Below the pieces are notes generated by a model, which did not search any database, was not told the origin of the DNA, and was given only the letters and a program-made list of their open reading frames with translations. From assembly GCA_015057205.1 (NCBI GenBank), contig SVEW01000149.1, positions 1 to 5,093 on the forward strand: a stretch of DNA of 5,093 nt. The letters run 5' to 3'. Below, in pieces: positions 1-5,093 of the stretch (position 1 is its first letter; each line of letters begins with the position of its first letter). The DNA is from Lachnospiraceae bacterium (GTDB lineage Bacteria > Bacillota > Clostridia > Lachnospirales > Lachnospiraceae). Made by a program: the position numbers and the translations under genes.

Positions 1-233
1 CTCTGACAAAAGAGATTGCGAAAAATGTGGAAGTATCCGAAAAGGCAAGCGGAGCCATTTCCGATACCATTACCGAACTTTCTTCCATCTCACAACAAAA
101 CGCTGCAAGTTCCGAAGAAACAAGAGCTTCTATGCTGGACCTTGCAGAAACCATGGACATGTTATCCAACAAAGCCGGCGATTTAACTGATATTGCCAAG
201 GTACTGGATAAGGAAATGGCCTTTTTCCAGTAG
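1..233 (+). CDS. Methyl-accepting chemotaxis protein, C-terminal end (5' partial)
   Basis: This is the final part of a chemoreceptor signalling domain; the gene enters from the left edge, with the first full codon at position 3. The 76 visible residues are almost entirely heptad-rich helix. The stretch ISQQNAASSEETRASM followed by LDLAETMDMLSNKAGDLTDIAKVLD is the usual form of the second methylation helix and the descending helix of MCP signalling domains. The QQNAASSEE segment carries likely CheR/CheB-modified glutamate and glutamine sites. The protein ends in AFFQ and has no NWETF-type pentapeptide tether for CheR. The ligand-binding, membrane, HAMP and CheA/CheW-contact tip regions lie outside the window, so the signal it senses cannot be told. 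A hairpin terminator follows ten bases after the TAG stop. The GTG at 27 is an internal valine codon, because the same frame is open upstream to the window edge. Confidence 0.88.
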   Translation, partial: LTKEIAKNVEVSEKASGAISDTITELSSISQQNAASSEETRASMLDLAETMDMLSNKAGDLTDIAKVLDKEMAFFQ

Positions 234-242
234 ATACAAAAT

Positions 243-275
243 AGAACCCCGTTTGTTAGCGGGGTTCTTCTTGTT
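243..275. terminator. Rho-independent terminator shared by convergent genes
   Basis: A 9-bp perfect stem (AGAACCCCG at 243-251 with CGGGGTTCT at 260-268) closes an 8-base loop. On the plus strand it is followed by TCTTGTT, a moderately T-rich tail, ending the chemoreceptor transcript. Read on the minus strand the same stem is followed by ATTTTGTATC, and it lies just eight bases past the NYN gene's stop codon. It is therefore placed to end both convergent transcripts. The four central G-C pairs make the hairpin strong; neither tail is a long U run. Confidence 0.85.
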
Positions 276-1712
276 CTATCTGGCCTGATAAACGGGATGA
301 AGGATATCATTCTCGTCTACTGCAATACCAATCTGATTCTTTAATTTTCTCTTTATGTATTCCGCAACTTCCTCTTCTGTCATGCGGATTCTTGTGCGGT
401 ATAATGCGTCATTCATAATCTCATGCAAATTAATGGAAAAGCTCTCACGAATATTCTTAGCCAATTCCTTGGTTAATATTTCTTTCTTGATATCCTCTGC
501 ACCACCCTTGTAAAAATGGTCAATATAACAATAAAAGATTTTCTTATCCATAAGTGCCTGTTTCAAGGCGTAAGAACACTTCGTCTGTTCCACTAAGACA
601 AGGAACTTCGCATCCGGAATCTCTTCTATCAATCCCCAGAAATCCGAATCAGAAGATGCCAGCACAAACGAACGCATTTCATTTTGATAAAATTCCTTGC
701 AAATCCGTGCCGTCACCTTTATATCCGCCAAAGATTTATTATCCTTTAAGCGATTAATCAGCATGTATTCCACCGGAATATCAATATAACCGGAAAGTGT
801 CTCCCAGGCAGACGATGCATTCACATCATCGTACAAAATAATCTTTTCAATCTTACGTATTCTGTCTTCCTCTAAATTCTTAATCGCTGCACATAAACTA
901 TAGGGATCGGAATTCTCGCAATCCACGATAAATACGCATTTATCACTCTGTTCAAGAAAATTATAAATATTCTCTTTCGTAGAATTGCTGACATCTGCTA
1001 CCCTACTGACATCTGCAAAAATATCTCCGTTCCACTTGTACAATAATGTCATAAACTTCTTATCGTTCATGAGAATATTGCCGTTATTCTCTGGGGGCAT
1101 ATTGATAAAACACTGGTACGGATATCCGTTGTAATTCTCATGATATGGTGTAGCTGCTTCATACACCGTCCGTTCTTCATCCGCCAGCGGAATCACAATC
1201 AAATTCACGATATATTTCCAATTCAGCCAATCCGGAAATACACTCCGGCAGTTATTAATACGCTGCTTAATGGTTCTATTAAGATGTGCCATAAACTTGT
1301 ACGGTTCTTTGGTATATACATATATTTCTACTCCGTCTTCATCCAGACTCCGCATTTTTGATAAATCCAATAACGTACCACAGTTCATCAGACTTATTTG
1401 ATTGTTTCGTATACCCCTTGCAATTTTTGAAATATTATTCTCTAACTGGGTTCGCAAAAAACAAAGATTTCGGATAATTCTTGCATTCTTATCCCGTTCC
1501 AAATCCTTGCACACATTTGCCAAATAATAGCTGTTTTCCCCATACAAAATGGAATCCGGTACACCAATCAGATACGCCACTCTGGTGACTATATCATACT
1601 TGTTCGTTGACGCCGGGTCCACGAAACTGTCATTTCCTTCCGCTCCATCTAAAACTTCCCCTTCTTCAAGCGACTGAAAATTGTTAAGTGCTCTAAATTC
1701 TTCTAGATTCAT
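276..1712 (-). CDS. NYN-domain (PIN-like nuclease fold) protein with unrecognised N-terminal half
   Basis: The protein has 478 residues, counted from the ATG at 1712. Residues about 257-398 match the NYN family, PIN-like metal-dependent ribonucleases. CVFIVDCEN gives Asp264, Glu266 and Asn267. KSLADIKVTA gives Asp330. FVLASSDSDFWGLI gives Asp355 and Asp357, followed by the typical hydrophobic strand FLVLVE. All acidic positions expected of an active metal site are present, so RNA cleavage is plausible but not shown. Residues 1-255 do not match a family I recognise; they are mixed alpha/beta with an acidic N-terminus. The last 70 or so residues are helical and charged and could be a nucleic-acid-binding tail. 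There is no signal peptide or membrane segment, so it is likely cytoplasmic. The start at 1712 is chosen because a strong GGAGG lies six bases upstream; the ATG five codons earlier (1727) overlaps that site and has no site of its own. It has its own promoter and ends at the shared terminator. Confidence 0.8.
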   Translation of the reverse strand: MNLEEFRALNNFQSLEEGEVLDGAEGNDSFVDPASTNKYDIVTRVAYLIGVPDSILYGENSYYLANVCKDLERDKNARIIRNLCFLRTQLENNISKIARGIRNNQISLMNCGTLLDLSKMRSLDEDGVEIYVYTKEPYKFMAHLNRTIKQRINNCRSVFPDWLNWKYIVNLIVIPLADEERTVYEAATPYHENYNGYPYQCFINMPPENNGNILMNDKKFMTLLYKWNGDIFADVSRVADVSNSTKENIYNFLEQSDKCVFIVDCENSDPYSLCAAIKNLEEDRIRKIEKIILYDDVNASSAWETLSGYIDIPVEYMLINRLKDNKSLADIKVTARICKEFYQNEMRSFVLASSDSDFWGLIEEIPDAKFLVLVEQTKCSYALKQALMDKKIFYCYIDHFYKGGAEDIKKEILTKELAKNIRESFSINLHEIMNDALYRTRIRMTEEEVAEYIKRKLKNQIGIAVDENDILHPVYQAR

Positions 1713-1716
1713 AAAT

Positions 1717-1725
1717 CCCCTCCTC
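1717..1725 (-). promoter_or_regulatory. Ribosome-binding site that fixes the NYN gene start
   Basis: On the minus strand this reads GAGGAGGGG, with the GGAGG core six bases before the ATG at 1712. The in-frame ATG at 1725-1727 is the alternative start and sits at the 5' edge of this motif, so the motif cannot serve it. This supports a 478-residue rather than a 483-residue product. Confidence 0.85.
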
Positions 1726-1751
1726 ATTGGTTAATACACTATAACATTTTC

Positions 1752-1780
1752 ATTCTATCATAAAAAAATAGCTTTGACAA
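1752..1780 (-). promoter_or_regulatory. Sigma-A-type promoter of the NYN gene
   Basis: On the minus strand, TTGTCA (1775-1780) is separated by exactly 17 bases from TAGAAT (1752-1757). Each hexamer differs from consensus at one position. The predicted transcript starts near 1745, giving a leader of about 33 bases before the ATG at 1712. The -35 box directly abuts the T-rich tail of the upstream gene's terminator, so the NYN gene appears to be separately transcribed. Confidence 0.7.
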
Positions 1781-1811
1781 AAAGAAAATCCCCAAAACGG
1801 GGATTATCTTT
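1781..1811 (-). terminator. Rho-independent terminator after the YvyF-like gene
   Basis: On the minus strand, AATCCCC (1799-1805) pairs with GGGGATT (1787-1793) across the five-base loop GTTTT, and TTCTTTTTG follows. Outside the 7-bp core, five more pairs form after a single A-A mismatch (1781-1785 with 1807-1811). These use the A-rich and T-rich flanks, as in many bidirectional terminators. It begins one base after the TAG stop of the YvyF-like gene and should separate that gene from the NYN gene. Confidence 0.85.
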
Positions 1812-2228
1812 CTATTTATTAAAATCTGCACGTATCTTACCTGCTGACTCTAATGCCTCTGCACCAATCGCTATCACCTTATTATTACGCTTCTTGTGCT
1901 CTCTTTTCGCGCACTCAATACACATAGCACCTGCGGTAATGGGTATTCCACAAATTTCACAGTAGATTCCGGTAACACCCGTTCCGGGTATAAACTGTAC
2001 TCTTCCATCACGAATCCAACGATAAATTTTAACCTTAGGAACACGCAACTCATCACTCAGCTTATCCACCGTAGGCTTCTCTTCATCAATATATTCCCGG
2101 ATACAATTAAAATAATTCTTCTCCTGACATTTAGGGCATACATTGGATTTATCCATCGGGGTATACATAATCCCGCATTCTCTACAGTAAATACGCTCTA
2201 CGAGGTTCTCTTTATTACCCTCTATCAT
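1812..2228 (-). CDS. YvyF-like protein: two zinc ribbons flanking a helix-turn-helix
   Basis: This protein has 138 residues. An N-terminal Cys4 knuckle (Cys15, Cys18, Cys31, Cys34: CRECG and CPKC) is followed by a predicted helix-turn-helix at about 53-77 (TVDKLSDELRVPKVKIYRWI, then RDGRV). A second Cys4 knuckle follows (Cys90, Cys93, Cys103, Cys106: CEICG and CIEC), then a basic tail, REHKKRNNK. This order and length match the family called flagellar operon protein TIGR03826 (yvyF in Bacillus subtilis), whose function is not established but is thought to be regulatory. The YRWIRDGRVQFIPG segment resembles MerR/excisionase-type winged helices, in line with DNA binding. Unlike Bacillus yvyF, it is not next to flgM or flgK here; its neighbours are a NYN gene and a sensor kinase. 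AGAAGGAGG lies eight bases before the ATG. The family assignment rests on architecture from memory, so it could be another zinc-ribbon HTH protein. Confidence 0.72.
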   Translation of the reverse strand: MIEGNKENLVERIYCRECGIMYTPMDKSNVCPKCQEKNYFNCIREYIDEEKPTVDKLSDELRVPKVKIYRWIRDGRVQFIPGTGVTGIYCEICGIPITAGAMCIECAKREHKKRNNKVIAIGAEALESAGKIRADFNK

Positions 2229-2236
2229 GTTGCAGT

Positions 2237-2245
2237 CCTCCTTCT
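2237..2245 (-). promoter_or_regulatory. Ribosome-binding site of the YvyF-like gene
   Basis: On the minus strand this reads AGAAGGAGG, eight bases before the ATG at 2228, and is close to a perfect anti-16S match. It supports the chosen start. If transcription began at the nearby extended -10 box, this site would lie at the extreme 5' end of the message. Confidence 0.8.
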
Positions 2246-2249
2246 AAAA

Positions 2250-2258
2250 ACTATACCA
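2250..2258 (-). promoter_or_regulatory. Possible proximal extended -10 promoter of the YvyF-like gene
   Basis: On the minus strand this reads TGGTATAGT, an extended -10 (TGn before TATAGT). The hexamer 17 bases upstream is a poor -35 (ACTACA). Transcripts would start near 2243, leaving a leader of only about 15 bases that begins at the ribosome-binding site, so the distal promoter is the more likely main start. The box is also the 3' arm of a hairpin. Confidence 0.35.
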
Positions 2259-2280
2259 CAAAGCTTTCGTTTTGTAGTAT
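2253..2280 (-). promoter_or_regulatory. Leader hairpin followed by a U run, before the YvyF-like gene
   Basis: In leftward RNA, AUACUACAAA pairs with UUUGUGGUAU over ten positions. One pair is a G-U wobble that exists only in the minus-strand transcript. The loop is ACGAAAGC, and AGUUUUUAG follows just before the ribosome-binding site. This could be a weak attenuator or a structure affecting translation. The stem is AU-rich with only two G-C pairs, so its stability is modest. Confidence 0.4.
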
Positions 2281-2309
2281 CTTGAAAAATCGTCTTCGCT
2301 CTCATCATA

Positions 2310-2338
2310 ATCATACCATGATTCTTAGTCATTTTCAA
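2310..2338 (-). promoter_or_regulatory. Distal sigma-A-type promoter of the YvyF-like gene
   Basis: On the minus strand, TTGAAA (2333-2338) and TATGAT (2310-2315) are exactly 17 bases apart, and the -10 is preceded by TGG as in extended -10 promoters. The predicted start near 2303 gives a leader of about 75 bases that contains the hairpin at 2253-2280. The inverted repeat AATCAT-ACC-ATGATT (2309-2323) covers the -10 box and could be an operator. Confidence 0.6.
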
Positions 2339-2377
2339 CACTTTCCTATATTTGTTTAGATTTAGTACATACTTTGT

Positions 2378-2389
2378 TCCAAATTTGGA
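2378..2389. repeat. Perfect 12-bp palindrome upstream of the kinase promoter
   Basis: TCCAAATTTGGA is a perfect palindrome that ends 12 bases before the -35 box of the sensor-kinase promoter, a position suited to a small dimeric regulator. No second copy is seen nearby. A 12-bp palindrome in a spacer of this size can occur by chance. Confidence 0.35.
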
Positions 2390-2401
2390 GCGCTTGTTTT
2401 C

Positions 2402-2430
2402 TTGTTTCTCAAACCTTTATGTTTTATAAT
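2402..2430 (+). promoter_or_regulatory. Sigma-A-type promoter of the sensor kinase
   Basis: TTGTTT (2402-2407) and a perfect TATAAT (2425-2430) are separated by 17 bases. The transcript would start near 2437, with a leader of about 33 bases before the ATG at 2470. The -10 is consensus, whereas the -35 keeps only the first three consensus bases plus T, so expression may be moderate or aided by an activator. Confidence 0.65.
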
Positions 2431-2454
2431 AAAACTATAGGATTTTTTGAACAT

Positions 2455-2460
2455 AGGAGA
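2455..2460 (+). promoter_or_regulatory. Ribosome-binding site of the sensor kinase
   Basis: AGGAGA lies nine bases before the ATG at 2470. That ATG opens a typical signal peptide, so the site and the protein start support each other. Confidence 0.75.
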
Positions 2461-2469
2461 TTCGAGGTT

Positions 2470-5093
2470 ATGAGAAATTTTATAATAAAAGTATTTTGTT
2501 TTTCACTTAACTTACTCATTTTAGTTACTGCACTCCCCTTTTTATCATCTGCTGGACATAGAGAAAATATTACCCCCACCATACGCGTTGGCTATTATGA
2601 AAGCCCTAACTTTCAAAATGGTGCCTCCGCAGATGAGCCCAAAAGCGGCTACAGCTATGAATATCTGCAAAAGATTGCTTATTACACCGGTTGGGATTAC
2701 GAATACGTATACGGCGACTGGTCTGATTTATACAGCGCTTTCATAAATGGCGAAATCGACTTAATGGCCGGTATCTCTAAGACGAGTAATCGCGAAAAAC
2801 AAATGCTATTTCCCAATGAAGAGATGGGGTCCGAAAATTACTACCTCTATAGTCACGAATCCAACCAAGCGGATACCTCCTCCCTTTCCTTTATAAACGG
2901 AAAACGAATTGGTGTTATTCGCAATAACCTTATGACCCAATGTTTAGAAGCTTTCATTTCCGAAAGACATCTGACGCCGAAGTTGGTTTACTACAATGGT
3001 TTTGTAGCAAGAGACAAGGCTTTTCACAATCATAAAATTGACTACATTGTATCCACCGATAATAACGCAACCTACGAAGGCAACCTTCACCCTATCATTA
3101 AAATAGGAGAAAGTCCATACTATTTAGCCATATCCAACAACCGCCCTGAGCTTTTACATAAGTTGAATACCGCTTTGGACAGCATCCACTCCGGAGGTTA
3201 CTATTTTAATCAAGCACTACAAAAGACCTACTTCAACAATGCCGTACATCCAAGCTTAACACCCGACGAATCCCTATGGGTTTCTACTCATAGCTCCTTA
3301 ACGGTAGGTTATCTGGATGACTATCTGCCATTTTGTGGCACGGATGCAAAAGGCAAACCAACCGGTGTTATGACCAAACTCTTTAGTGAAATGTTGCACC
3401 GCTTACAACTATCGGATCGCATTCATATTAAATATGTTTCCTATGAGAATCAACATGATTTATATCAGGATGTAACTGCCGGTCAGATTGATGTTGCGTT
3501 TCCAATCTATGCAGACATTTGGATTTCTGAGCAAAATAATCTGTTTCAAACAGATAGCTTTGCTGATGCCGGTGCGGACATTGTATTCACGGGAACATAT
3601 AATAAAAGAGATTTAAAGTCTATTGCCATCAACAAAAACAACCTGATGATGACGCAATATGTACAATTGTATTATCCGACCTCCAAGCTGAAGTACTATA
3701 ACAGCATTGAAGATTGTTTGGTTGCTGTACAAGCCGGAGAAGCCGACTGCACACTCCTGAACGGCTATCGTACCACCGGATTACTTAGAAATCGAAAATA
3801 TGACAGTTTAAATAATACCGCTTTGCCAAAGCAATTTTCTCTTGGCATGGGCGTACAAGAAGGAAACAGCCCCCTTGTTTCCCTTTTAAACCACGGTCTT
3901 CGCCTTTTGGACGATGACTACGTGTATTTACATACCTACCAATACGGAGTAAACCAAAGCAGCCAAAGCGTAGCCGACTTCTTTCATGAGTATGCGCTGC
4001 CTATTACACTGAGTTTTATTGCGCTACTTATGCTGGTTATCTTCAGCATTCTGATTACCGGAATGTATGGCAAAGCCAAGATTGCAGAACGCAACATGAA
4101 GGAAGCTACCATCACCAAGGAAAGTGTGCTTTCCTCCCTTGGTGCCGCCAGTTGGTCTATGCATTGTCACAAAGATGGAACCCTTACGGATTTTCAAAAC
4201 AGTGAAGAACTCCGCAAAATGCTTGGCTATACCGCTGAAGAATACGCCGATGACTATGAATTTGCCTTAAAACACATTCACCCGGATGATTGGGACAATA
4301 TCGTCCGGGAAGATAAGAAAGTATGCAATGACTTCTCCGAAACCTTTGATACGGAATGGCGTGTCCGTACCAAGACCGGGGAATACAAGTGGTTCCGGGC
4401 CGTTGGACGCGTGGGCGAAGGCACCGATGGGCTTTTCTATGGCGCACTTCTCGATATTAACAACCGTAAGAAAGCCGAGCTGATTGCCGAAGAATCCAAT
4501 ACCGTTCGGGAACAGTTACAGGAAGCCATGGATTCCGTCTATCGCTCCCTTGGTAGTGCCCCTTGGCAACATGATTACGACGAGCATGGAAATCACATTC
4601 GATTTCTCTATAGCGACGAGTTTATAAAACTACATGGTTTTTCATCCCATGCAGAAGCTCCGTCAACCGTAGAAGAATGGCTTACTTATGTGCATCCGGA
4701 TGACCTTGCCCGTGTAACGGATACTTTTTTACAATCCGACAAGCAAATGGTCTATCGTGCCCGTATGAAAAATGGCGAATATCGTTTCTTAAAAGCCTCC
4801 AGTCATGCCACCTATCGTGAAGACGGAACCCTAAAGCATATTTATGGTGCTATCATGGATGTGCACGAACAGGAAATAGCCCGTCTGGAGTTGGAAAAAG
4901 CAATGAAAATGGCAGAATCTGCTAATAAAGCCAAAACCGCCTTTTTGTTTAATATGTCCCACGATATTCGCACACCAATGAATGCTATTATAGGATTCGC
5001 AGAACTGATGCAAGCCCATTGGGATAATCGGGAAATCTCGGCCGTTTACTTAACAAAACTAAAATCTGCCAGCCAGTTTCTCTTGGCCTTGAT
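2470..5093 (+). CDS. BvgS/EvgS-like sensor histidine kinase: tandem solute-binding and PAS domains (3' partial)
   Basis: The frame is open for 874 codons and runs off the right edge. Residues 1-28 form a signal peptide (Arg and Lys, a hydrophobic core, then LSSAG). Residues about 37-255 and 271-490 are two family-3 solute-binding (Venus flytrap) domains outside the membrane. The first begins IRVGYYESPNF and keeps the ligand-carboxylate arginine (SKTSNREK, Arg108). The second begins LTVGYLDDYLPF and has WISEQNN where that arginine would be. One membrane helix follows at about 510-533. Two PAS domains with the HPDD motif of the PAS_3 type lie at about 553-664 (His604) and 688-798 (His742). A short coiled linker leads to the phospho-acceptor helix KTAFLFNMSHDIRTPMNAII, with His831 as the likely autophosphorylation site. 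The ATPase domain and any receiver or HPt domains lie outside the window. The ligand is probably a small molecule such as an amino acid, which is inference. No partner regulator is visible upstream. Confidence 0.9.
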   Translation, partial: MRNFIIKVFCFSLNLLILVTALPFLSSAGHRENITPTIRVGYYESPNFQNGASADEPKSGYSYEYLQKIAYYTGWDYEYVYGDWSDLYSAFINGEIDLMAGISKTSNREKQMLFPNEEMGSENYYLYSHESNQADTSSLSFINGKRIGVIRNNLMTQCLEAFISERHLTPKLVYYNGFVARDKAFHNHKIDYIVSTDNNATYEGNLHPIIKIGESPYYLAISNNRPELLHKLNTALDSIHSGGYYFNQALQKTYFNNAVHPSLTPDESLWVSTHSSLTVGYLDDYLPFCGTDAKGKPTGVMTKLFSEMLHRLQLSDRIHIKYVSYENQHDLYQDVTAGQIDVAFPIYADIWISEQNNLFQTDSFADAGADIVFTGTYNKRDLKSIAINKNNLMMTQYVQLYYPTSKLKYYNSIEDCLVAVQAGEADCTLLNGYRTTGLLRNRKYDSLNNTALPKQFSLGMGVQEGNSPLVSLLNHGLRLLDDDYVYLHTYQYGVNQSSQSVADFFHEYALPITLSFIALLMLVIFSILITGMYGKAKIAERNMKEATITKESVLSSLGAASWSMHCHKDGTLTDFQNSEELRKMLGYTAEEYADDYEFALKHIHPDDWDNIVREDKKVCNDFSETFDTEWRVRTKTGEYKWFRAVGRVGEGTDGLFYGALLDINNRKKAELIAEESNTVREQLQEAMDSVYRSLGSAPWQHDYDEHGNHIRFLYSDEFIKLHGFSSHAEAPSTVEEWLTYVHPDDLARVTDTFLQSDKQMVYRARMKNGEYRFLKASSHATYREDGTLKHIYGAIMDVHEQEIARLELEKAMKMAESANKAKTAFLFNMSHDIRTPMNAIIGFAELMQAHWDNREISAVYLTKLKSASQFLLAL

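Larger units (their letters stand above)
2229..2469. other. Divergent intergenic region
   Basis: This 241-base AT-rich spacer separates the leftward YvyF-like gene from the rightward sensor kinase. It holds leftward promoter elements and a leader hairpin in its left half, and the palindrome, rightward promoter and ribosome-binding site in its right half, each listed separately. No small reading frame with a credible ribosome-binding site was seen between the two starts. Confidence 0.8.

Noticed and set aside
554..1361. Plus-strand reading frames at 554-757 and 1140-1361.
   Set aside because: Both are antisense to the NYN gene, with low-complexity, proline- or histidine-rich products and no start signals.
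1713..1727. Start of the NYN protein at the upstream ATG (1727).
   Set aside because: The strong GGAGG lies downstream of that ATG and correctly spaced for the ATG at 1712; nothing upstream of 1727 looks like a ribosome-binding site.
276..2228. Toxin-antitoxin pair made of the HTH protein and the PIN-like NYN protein.
   Set aside because: The two genes have separate promoters and a terminator between them, the NYN protein is far larger than PIN toxins, and the HTH protein fits a flagellar-associated family better.
1896..2285. A 129-codon plus-strand reading frame opposite the YvyF-like gene.
   Set aside because: It is antisense to a gene with clear zinc-binding and HTH motifs, has no good ribosome-binding site, and its product resembles no protein family.
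4184..4483. Short reading frames on both strands within the kinase PAS region, including 4184-4447 minus and 4286-4483 plus.
   Set aside because: They overlap the PAS-coding frame, which shows recognisable HPDD and PAC-like motifs; they lack ribosome-binding sites and domain signals.
4831..5019. A 62-codon minus-strand reading frame at the right end.
   Set aside because: It is opposite the histidine-kinase box, whose conservation explains the sequence on the plus strand.

Overview
The window looks like chromosomal DNA of a motile, low-to-moderate GC Clostridia-type Firmicute, most likely Lachnospiraceae. I infer this from the AT-rich spacers, strong GGAGG ribosome-binding sites, sigma-A-like promoters, the style of the chemoreceptor tail, and the SHDIRTPMNAIIGF histidine-kinase box common in that family. 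No mobile element, tRNA, rRNA or CRISPR array is visible.

Layout: (1) 1-233, plus strand: the last 76 residues of a methyl-accepting chemotaxis protein, ending at a hairpin (243-268) that can serve as terminator from both sides. (2) 276-1712, minus strand: a 478-residue protein with a NYN (PIN-like nuclease) domain in its second half and an unrecognised N-terminal half. It has its own promoter. (3) 1812-2228, minus strand: a 138-residue protein with two Cys4 zinc ribbons around a helix-turn-helix, resembling the flagellar-operon protein YvyF (TIGR03826). A terminator separates it from the NYN gene. (4) 2229-2469: a divergent intergenic region with leftward promoters, a leader hairpin, a rightward promoter and a small palindrome. 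(5) 2470 to the window end, plus strand: an uninterrupted reading frame of 874 codons with no stop. It encodes a BvgS/EvgS-like membrane sensor kinase: signal peptide, two periplasmic-type solute-binding (Venus flytrap) domains, one membrane helix, two PAS domains and a histidine-kinase box. The ATPase and any receiver domains lie beyond the window.

The common theme is sensing and motility: a chemoreceptor, a possible flagellar regulator and a large environmental sensor kinase, with a putative RNA-cleaving protein between them. The genes are not one operon. The first and last read rightward, the middle two leftward, and each appears to have its own signals. The least characterised item is the NYN protein with its unassigned N-terminal half. 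No clearly new multi-gene system is evident.
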